Under the pieces are notes generated by a model. It did not search any database and was not told where the DNA came from. It saw only the letters and a list, made by a program, of their open reading frames with translations. From a virus, in IMG/VR virus record IMGVR_UViG_3300046318_000529, positions 1 to 64,000 of that record: a stretch of DNA of 64,000 bases. The stretch is one strand, 5' to 3'. Positions 59,141-64,000 of the stretch are shown in pieces (within the stretch, counting starts at the first letter, position 1; every line of letters begins with the position of its first letter). A program made the translations under genes and the position numbers.

Positions 59141-60894
59141 TTATTGGCCCCTCCTTTAAATATAACACCACCCAGTTCCTGTTTCTCTAACATCCACCCA
59201 GTTTCTGGTGTATACACAAAATCACAAACTTTCCCTGTCTCCCCCCAAACCCTATTTTTCCGTATGTGACACTCTATTACATTAGAGCCTTCCGCTACAT
59301 TCCTAGATAAAGTGATAATATTGAAGGCCAGTTGCTCTATTGAGGATGAGCCTTTTGTGGATTCAGCTAATATCTCGCCACCTTTTGAGGCTACAGAGGA
59401 ACCATTACCCCTTTTTATGTGGCTTACAATAAAGATATGGCAACCTGTTTTTACTGCAAAAGTGGCTAATTGTGTCATTACTTGCCCAATAACTTTATGG
59501 TCTCCGCCTTTATCTTGGTTATTGTTCCCATCAATAAGCATTGATAGATGGTCTAGGATAATAAATTTACAATCCTTAGCATATACTAGGTAGTGTATTT
59601 TCTCAATTAAATCCTCTATAGACATAGAGCCAAACTGGTCAACATAAACCTCCATAGAAGTGACTTCTTTAAGGCCTTCTAGCCACTCCTCCTCTGTTAA
59701 AATAGAGGGATCTTCCGATAGGTTTTTTACTGCTTTTTCATAGTACAAAGCAACCCCTTGTTGTTTTGTGAATTGGACTGTTTGCTCTAGACAGAGGTAT
59801 GCTACCCTTCTCTTTAGTTCTGTGGCTATGAAAAAACCTAGTGTCCTGGTAAATGTACTTTTCCCACAACTTGTACCAGCTGTGATTACTGTCAACTCCC
59901 CTTCCCTTAGTCCTCCCAACTTTTCTGATAACTTTTGAAAAGGGATTGTAAGGCCTCTCTTTCTAGGGGTCATTATCTCCTCTAAAGTGGTGTCCCTCCC
60001 GTCTACTACCCAACTAGGGACAAAAGGTTTAGCCTTGTAGTAGGCATTTATAAAGTCTTGGTAACCTTGTTGGCCGCCCATAAGTGCATCATTAGCGTCT
60101 TTATAGTCTGAAGGTAGCTTCATTATCTTCAACTTATCTGTGAAACCAAGCACTTCTACAGCATCTTTTACTGCCTTCTGTCCAGGCTCGTCATTATCAA
60201 AACACACCAACACTTCGTCAAAACTGGAAAGGAATTCCAGATTATCCGCAAATACCCTTTTAACTGATCCTGCACCATCGGGGATAGACACTACATTGGC
60301 TTTGAAGTTACGGTATTTAGGATCTCCGGTCAACCTATGCTTCGCCATCATAGAGAATGCGGCAATTGCATCGAACTCTCCCTCTGTCACTATTATTTTC
60401 TTAGCATTAGGGTCACATACCTCTTGGCCAAAAAAACCTAAACCTTTAGTATCTCCTACAGACTTCATAAACTGCTTAGGGATGCCCACTACCTTATAAA
60501 CCTTTCCACCTTTATATGGGAAATAAACTACATTAACTTCCCCCGACACTTCTGACACAGTTGTCTTCACGCCATAATAAGCTAATGCCTTCTGCTTAAG
60601 CCCACGATGCTTTATTTCAAGCGTAGGAAGCTCAGCCACATCTAAGGCTGATAAGGGCTTAGCATAGCTATTCTTATCGATTTTAGGTGCTTCCTGGTCA
60701 TTTGAAAAATGGCCCACAGAATGAGGCACATCATCACTATCCAGCAACGAGATGTCATTTTTAGTGTAAAATTTACTACATCTATCGCAATACCCTGTTA
60801 AGGTTTCAAAAATCATAAGATGGTTATCTGTTTTGTCTCTACCTTTAGCTTTACAGCCAGGGCAAGCGATACTCCTAATAATCTTATTAGCCAT
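59137..60894 (-). CDS. Primase-helicase (T7 gp4-like)
   Basis: A 585-residue bifunctional protein. The N-terminal zinc finger has CPGCKAKG and YCDRC; the TOPRIM region has VTEGEFDAIAAFSMM near 165 and VCFDNDEPGQKA near 230. The helicase half starts with Walker A TAGTSCGKSTF near 340, then ILDHLSML (Walker B) near 455 and IFIVSHIKRG near 487. It unwinds DNA and primes lagging-strand synthesis. It is coupled with the polymerase gene. AGGTTATTT precedes the ATG. Confidence 0.93.
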   Translation of the reverse strand: MANKIIRSIACPGCKAKGRDKTDNHLMIFETLTGYCDRCSKFYTKNDISLLDSDDVPHSVGHFSNDQEAPKIDKNSYAKPLSALDVAELPTLEIKHRGLKQKALAYYGVKTTVSEVSGEVNVVYFPYKGGKVYKVVGIPKQFMKSVGDTKGLGFFGQEVCDPNAKKIIVTEGEFDAIAAFSMMAKHRLTGDPKYRNFKANVVSIPDGAGSVKRVFADNLEFLSSFDEVLVCFDNDEPGQKAVKDAVEVLGFTDKLKIMKLPSDYKDANDALMGGQQGYQDFINAYYKAKPFVPSWVVDGRDTTLEEIMTPRKRGLTIPFQKLSEKLGGLREGELTVITAGTSCGKSTFTRTLGFFIATELKRRVAYLCLEQTVQFTKQQGVALYYEKAVKNLSEDPSILTEEEWLEGLKEVTSMEVYVDQFGSMSIEDLIEKIHYLVYAKDCKFIILDHLSMLIDGNNNQDKGGDHKVIGQVMTQLATFAVKTGCHIFIVSHIKRGNGSSVASKGGEILAESTKGSSSIEQLAFNIITLSRNVAEGSNVIECHIRKNRVWGETGKVCDFVYTPETGWMLEKQELGGVIFKGGANK

Positions 60895-60905
60895 AAATAA
60901 CCTGT

Positions 60906-61061
60906 TTACTTCTTGATGTTCTCACTAATATCTTTGACGACTACAGCATAGTAGAAGCCGTTAACTGACATCCTCTGGGCGATCTGCTGTGCTGTGTATA
61001 TATCTTTCACCCAACCTATCTCTTCTTCTGTCTCATAATCAACTATAGCGTAAACTTTCAT
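60906..61061 (-). CDS. Small protein, 51 aa
   Basis: From ATG 61061 (AGGAAGG upstream) the product is 51 residues: KVYAIVDYETEEEIGWVKDIYTAQQIAQRMSV as strand-strand-helix, then FYYAVVVKDI strand. It resembles the adjacent 45-residue product in length, order of strands and the YAV/YVV ending, so the two may be paralogues. The function is unknown. Upstream of the primase gene by 11 bases. Confidence 0.55.
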   Translation of the reverse strand: MKVYAIVDYETEEEIGWVKDIYTAQQIAQRMSVNGFYYAVVVKDISENIKK

Positions 61062-61068
61062 ACCTTCC

Positions 61069-61206
61069 TCACAAATACATAACGACATACCTATTAGTGA
61101 ATGCGTTCATCTCCTCACAAGCTGCCCTAGCTTCATCGTGGTCTGTATAATCACCCACTATTTCCCAACCCTCTTGGGTATCAACTACCACCCATCTATT
61201 ATTCAC
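61069..61206 (-). CDS. Small protein, 45 aa (GTG start)
   Basis: The GTG at 61204-61206 overlaps the end of 61199-61438, and the ORF runs 45 codons: NRWVVVDTQEGWEIVG, then helix DHDEARAACEEMNAFTN, then RYVVMYL. The strand-strand-helix-strand plan and length resemble the next gene, 60906-61061. Its end overlaps nothing but supplies AGGAAGG for that gene. Small but well formed and positioned; function unknown. Confidence 0.5.
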   Translation of the reverse strand: MNNRWVVVDTQEGWEIVGDYTDHDEARAACEEMNAFTNRYVVMYL

Positions 61207-61438
61207 AATTTTCTTCCTCTTCATCTGTTCCAATTCCATATAGGCTTAGAAAATCTTCAGAGGCATATACATCATCAAAAACCCAAGCGTTTTCCTTGTC
61301 AAGCATAAAACTTTTTAGGGCCTCTCTGTCCTCTGACATAAACATATTGGTAGGTGTCCTCTTAATAGCCTTTTTCAACCTTTTCAAATACTTATGCGCA
61401 GTATCTCTGTGGTTTGTAAGCAGTTTGCTGTTGTTCAT
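61199..61438 (-). CDS. Hypothetical protein, 79 aa
   Basis: A 79-residue protein: a basic first half (KYLKRLKKAIKRTPTNMF) and a very acidic end (GTDEEEENCE). The ATG overlaps the stop of the upstream gene. Not recognised. In the leftward cluster of small genes before the primase. Confidence 0.5.
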   Translation of the reverse strand: MNNSKLLTNHRDTAHKYLKRLKKAIKRTPTNMFMSEDREALKSFMLDKENAWVFDDVYASEDFLSLYGIGTDEEEENCE

Positions 61439-61773
61439 ACTATTCTCTCATTTGTTTTTTCTTTCATGTCACTTTGTTGGTCAACTACACTGGCCTTAGG
61501 TTCAGGTGGAAAAATCCCTCGACTTATCTTATGTGGAACATGTTTAGGCATAGGCTCATCTAGGCCGGGGATATAGTCTATTACACGTGCAACCTTTCTG
61601 TTAACCCTGCTACAAGCTAGGCATGTTCCTCCGCTAACACTTCTCGGTGAAAGGTGTCCTCTTCCACAAGGAATGCCAGTATAATAGTTAGTCAGTCCTT
61701 GTTCTTTGGCCCGTGCCCTCGCCATAGTCACAACTCTTTCAGTCTTCAGGAGCCTATTATTCCTCAAAATCAT
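61435..61773 (-). CDS. Zinc-motif protein, endonuclease VII-like fragment
   Basis: 112 residues from ATG 61773, with AGGAGG nine bases upstream in the preceding gene's tail. The segment NYYTGIPCGRGHLSPRSVSGGTCLACSR (key residues C-x4-H and CxxC) is the metal-binding pattern seen at the start of phage endonuclease VII-like and HNH proteins. No nuclease core follows; the rest is Pro/Lys-rich. It may be a free-standing zinc-binding domain or a truncated nuclease. Confidence 0.5.
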   Translation of the reverse strand: MILRNNRLLKTERVVTMARARAKEQGLTNYYTGIPCGRGHLSPRSVSGGTCLACSRVNRKVARVIDYIPGLDEPMPKHVPHKISRGIFPPEPKASVVDQQSDMKEKTNERIV

Positions 61774-62272
61774 AATCATCATCCTCCTCTACCAACAAAT
61801 CTCCACCTTCTGTTACCAGCTTGCAGAACATTATGATTTGTTTTAACACTTCGCAGAATGTATCATACTCTCTCACACTCTCATCGTCAACAATAATTAC
61901 TTCTTTGTTGAATGCAAATGTAGTCAACATAGCTTTCATAATAATTTCAGCATCAAGAATACCCACTTCAACTGGGATGTTGCTGACAGGGAATGAAGGG
62001 TATTTCGGATAGAGAGATACAACAACTTGTGCATCCTCATGTGCTTGTTTCTTTTCTAGAACATGAAGCAAGATCAACCCTGCAATACCTGCTATACTCC
62101 TGGCGTAAGGTGACAGGTAGACAAGCTCTTCCCACCCTTTAGCGTCAGTGGGGGTGGCTTGGAACCACATACAGACAGTGTAAGCGTAGTTGAGAAGGCG
62201 TTCTTTAGTCTCATCTTTGTCTAGGCCCTTGAAACGTGCGTGTGGGTCAACAACCTCGGTTTCTTTTGTCAT
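61757..62272 (-). CDS. Hypothetical protein, 171 aa
   Basis: A 171-residue, mostly helical protein with an acidic tail (EEDDDYDFEE). A hydrophobic helix SIAGIAGLILLHVLEKK lies near residue 60, but is too short and mixed to be a sure membrane anchor. AGGAAG precedes the ATG. Unrecognised; start of a leftward group of small genes. Confidence 0.55.
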   Translation of the reverse strand: MTKETEVVDPHARFKGLDKDETKERLLNYAYTVCMWFQATPTDAKGWEELVYLSPYARSIAGIAGLILLHVLEKKQAHEDAQVVVSLYPKYPSFPVSNIPVEVGILDAEIIMKAMLTTFAFNKEVIIVDDESVREYDTFCEVLKQIIMFCKLVTEGGDLLVEEDDDYDFEE

Positions 62273-62334
62273 TACACTTCCTATAAACTTTTGATAAGTG
62301 TCCTTATTAGGTTTATTTTATTATAGAGCATACA

Positions 62335-62682
62335 TCATTCTCTTGTATTTAAAAGCATATCTACGACTTCAGATAGTTCCTCATAGAATCTTCTCTCATC
62401 TTTATACCTTGAGATAATGACCTTATTACCAGACTTACCTGATGGCATTATCAACCAATCTACGATAGTAAAAGAGTTTCCGCTCATACAATCTACCCTT
62501 AAAATATTCTCTCCCCTCTCAATAATATAAGGTGTCCAGTACAACGATTTAACTATTCTATGTTTTTCACGGAACTGTGAGTCTAGATCTAACAAACCTT
62601 CAATACAAGGTGCAACAGCTAAAGCAACATCTAGTTTAGCTTCCTCTTCTCCAAGCTTACCATTCCTCTCAAATTGAAACAT
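62335..62682 (-). CDS. Hypothetical protein, 115 aa
   Basis: A 115-residue protein starting behind AAAGAGG. Sequence (EEAKLDVALAVAPCIEGLLDLD, then FTIVDWLIMPSGKSGNKVIIS) is alpha-beta without known motifs. Not recognised; independent small leftward gene. The 62-nt gap at 62273-62334 carries an AT-rich TATAAT-like box of uncertain meaning. Confidence 0.5.
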   Translation of the reverse strand: MFQFERNGKLGEEEAKLDVALAVAPCIEGLLDLDSQFREKHRIVKSLYWTPYIIERGENILRVDCMSGNSFTIVDWLIMPSGKSGNKVIISRYKDERRFYEELSEVVDMLLNTRE

Positions 62683-62752
62683 ATCACACCTCTTTAATTT
62701 ATAAATCCAACTTACTTCTGAACCCTAATAACACTGGGAACCTAGGCACATC

Positions 62753-62977
62753 TTATGCCCCATAATCAGTGTACTTTAATTTTATAAGTTTACCTATCAA
62801 GTTGTCCCTTGTCAACCAAAACTTCACCCTTTCTTCGCCTGTGAAGCCACTCCCACTGTTCATCCAAAAAATTACTGCAGTATTGTAGTACAAGCCCGTC
62901 TGACATGAGAAAGCTGTAGATGTAGCCGTCATCCCATAGCAACCCTCTTTCTTTATAAGCTTCATATAATTATCCAT
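62753..62977 (-). CDS. Hypothetical protein, 74 aa
   Basis: 74 residues from ATG 62977, with TGAGG close by (GTG 62989 would add four). Contains several Cys and Gly residues (EGCYG, SCQTGLYYN) and FWLTRDNLIGKLIKLKY at the end. Overlaps the upstream gene by eight bases. Unrecognised. Confidence 0.5.
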   Translation of the reverse strand: MDNYMKLIKKEGCYGMTATSTAFSCQTGLYYNTAVIFWMNSGSGFTGEERVKFWLTRDNLIGKLIKLKYTDYGA

Positions 62978-63203
62978 CTTTTTCCTCACTTAGGCTGCCT
63001 ATCTCATCCCAGTCACCGTCAGATAAAGCTAGAGCATAAGCTAATATCTTTTCTTTTATGACCGTCTCATCTTTCTCTAGCCAATCTATACCTGCCTTCC
63101 AACTAAAAATATTATAACCTAATACACCGTTCTTTATTATGAGATAGGAAACACCGTCATCCCTGCACCCTGTTGTTTCAATATAGCTGTATGTATCCGC
63201 CAT
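62970..63203 (-). CDS. Hypothetical acidic protein, 77 aa
   Basis: 77 residues starting after AAGGGGAT. Composition is acidic with aromatic strands (TYSYIETTGCRDDGVSYLIIKNGVLGYNIFSW) and a helical, Asp/Glu-rich end. Unrecognised member of the leftward small-gene run. Confidence 0.5.
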   Translation of the reverse strand: MADTYSYIETTGCRDDGVSYLIIKNGVLGYNIFSWKAGIDWLEKDETVIKEKILAYALALSDGDWDEIGSLSEEKDG

Positions 63204-63214
63204 GTTATATCCCC

Positions 63215-63418
63215 TTAATCATTAATATTTCTAACCTTAGGCACCTTATAGTCTGTCTCATACCATCCTTTGCCCACTAACCTAAACACAGTAGGTGTGA
63301 TCATCTTAGACACCTCACCTGAGCAGTTTTCACAAACCTTAAGCGGCTCCTCTGATATTTTCTGAAACTTTTCAACAACTTGCGAGCAGTTATTACATTT
63401 GTATGTGTAAGTAGGCAT
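63215..63418 (-). CDS. FmdB-like zinc ribbon protein
   Basis: A 67-residue protein beginning MPTYTYKCNNCSQVVEKFQKI, with a second CENCSG near residue 34. The two CxxC knuckles and the MPxYxYxCxxC start are diagnostic of the FmdB zinc ribbon family. Family members are proposed regulators; the phage role is unknown. First gene of the leftward unit, divergent from 63543. Confidence 0.75.
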   Translation of the reverse strand: MPTYTYKCNNCSQVVEKFQKISEEPLKVCENCSGEVSKMITPTVFRLVGKGWYETDYKVPKVRNIND

Positions 63419-63482
63419 AGTTTAATCTTCTCTGTTTCTTAGTAGGCCTAATACTACATCAAAAATATTTTCATTGCAAGGC

Positions 63483-63511
63483 TTGTTTTTTAAATAAATA
63501 GAGATTAGTAT
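63483..63511 (+). promoter_or_regulatory. Possible sigma70 promoter in divergent gap
   Basis: TTGTTT (63483-63488), 17 bp, TAGTAT (63506-63511), in the 124-nt gap between divergent genes 63215-63418 and 63543-63815. Weak -35; the AT-rich surroundings would help. Confidence 0.4.
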
Positions 63512-63542
63512 TATCTCAACGAAACAACAGGCAAGGCACAAT

Positions 63543-63815
63543 ATGACAAATGCAGACTTCTATAAAAACATGCTTTACTTTGACGGCACAGTTTACCACT
63601 ACAACACTGAGACAGAGGCTTGCAATGCCTTTATGTCAGTATTAGCAGAGGAAGGTGTTCCTGATGGATACCACTACACTATGCCAATAACAATAGAGAA
63701 ATTTTCCCATTGGATAAGCGTAGATGAGAGAAGAGTTCTTGACATTATGTTGAATGAGATGGATAATCAGCAAATGGGATTGTTGAGTAAGAAAAAGGAG
63801 GAGAGAAGTGTATGA
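63543..63815 (+). CDS. Hypothetical protein, 90 aa
   Basis: A 90-residue protein: MTNADFYKNMLYFDGTVYHYNTETEACNAF, then a helix-rich half with VDERRVLDIMLNEMDNQ. It is rightward and coupled (ATGA overlap) to the next gene. Not recognised. Its direction suggests the start of another rightward operon at the right edge. Confidence 0.5.
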   Translation: MTNADFYKNMLYFDGTVYHYNTETEACNAFMSVLAEEGVPDGYHYTMPITIEKFSHWISVDERRVLDIMLNEMDNQQMGLLSKKKEERSV

Positions 63816-64000
63816 CAGAATTGCCTAGCTTTGATGAGTTAGTTAAATTACACAAATCGTCACCAGATGAGCTAGAAGCCCTTAGATTGAGTCTTATCGA
63901 AGAGGTGATACTTAGTGCACCTGAGGAGAAGCAAGCGCGTTTAAGGGGCTTACAGTTCCAAATAGACGCACAAAGGTCTATGGCTAAGAATCCTATTGAT
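63812..64000 (+). CDS. DUF3135-like protein, partial at right edge
   Basis: The ATG overlaps the previous stop, with AGGAGGAGAG upstream. The visible 63 codons read ELPSFDELVKLHKSSPDELEALR, then RLRGLQFQIDAQRSMAKNP, which fits the short DUF3135 family of gammaproteobacteria and their phages. The gene continues past the window. Function unknown. Confidence 0.65.
   Translation, partial: MTELPSFDELVKLHKSSPDELEALRLSLIEEVILSAPEEKQARLRGLQFQIDAQRSMAKNPID

Noticed and set aside
1-64000. Temperate phage or prophage
   Set aside because: No integrase, excisionase, CI/Cro pair or attachment site is visible; replication and RNA polymerase genes point to a lytic cycle.

Overview
The window looks like most of a lytic, tailed double-stranded DNA phage genome of a Gram-negative host. 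It has a dense array of short, overlapping genes, a complete virion programme, a two-component spanin pair with a lipobox, host-type sigma70 promoters, and no integrase or lysogeny module. The DNA is AT-rich. A gammaproteobacterial host is a guess, based on the spanins, GH19 lysin, DUF3135-like and FmdB-like proteins. The last gene runs off the right edge, so the window is not the whole genome.

Layout. 1-991: non-coding left end with palindromes and 11-bp tandem repeats, plus a leftward helix-turn-helix gene. 992-6575: small early-type genes, mostly rightward (exonuclease, YgiT-type zinc finger, secreted protein, MazG-like pyrophosphatase, dNMP kinase, tiny membrane proteins). 6576-7182: a non-coding control region with two oppositely oriented copies of a phage-specific promoter. 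7183-16698: RecD/Dda-like helicase, PhoH, both ribonucleotide reductase subunits, a compact polymerase-like protein and a full-length T7-type RNA polymerase. 16733-28032: a third promoter copy, then terminases, portal, XkdF-type protease, capsid, neck, contractile sheath and tube. 28033-39421: structured intergenic RNA, a Vsr-like homing endonuclease, frameshifted tail chaperone, tape measure and a complete baseplate. 39432-49632: fibre genes. 50929-52765: lysis (GH19 endolysin, holin candidate, spanins). 52813-63418 (leftward): T5 A1-like phosphoesterase, RuvC-like resolvase, 5'-3' exonuclease, SSB-like protein, family A DNA polymerase, primase-helicase and small genes. 63543-end: two rightward genes.

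The genome is a mosaic: T7-style transcription and replication joined to a contractile-tail (myovirus) virion. The three phage promoter copies share the same 17-nt core and lie before the helicase gene, before the terminase genes, and facing left in the control region. This fits the phage RNA polymerase driving middle and late expression, with sigma70 promoters used for some early genes and for inserted cassettes.

The genome is heavily colonised by selfish elements. The terminase P-loop holds an intein with the features of class 3 (no N-terminal nucleophile, WCT motif). The tape measure gene is split by a group I intron carrying an HNH endonuclease, and the predicted splice sites restore the frame. 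There are also two free-standing HNH endonucleases, one Vsr-like endonuclease with its own sigma70 promoter, and one endonuclease remnant. The most novel-looking items are the 385-aa minimal single-subunit polymerase-like protein next to the RNA polymerase, the leftward phage promoter that reads antisense to the early genes, and the structured RNA after the tail tube gene.
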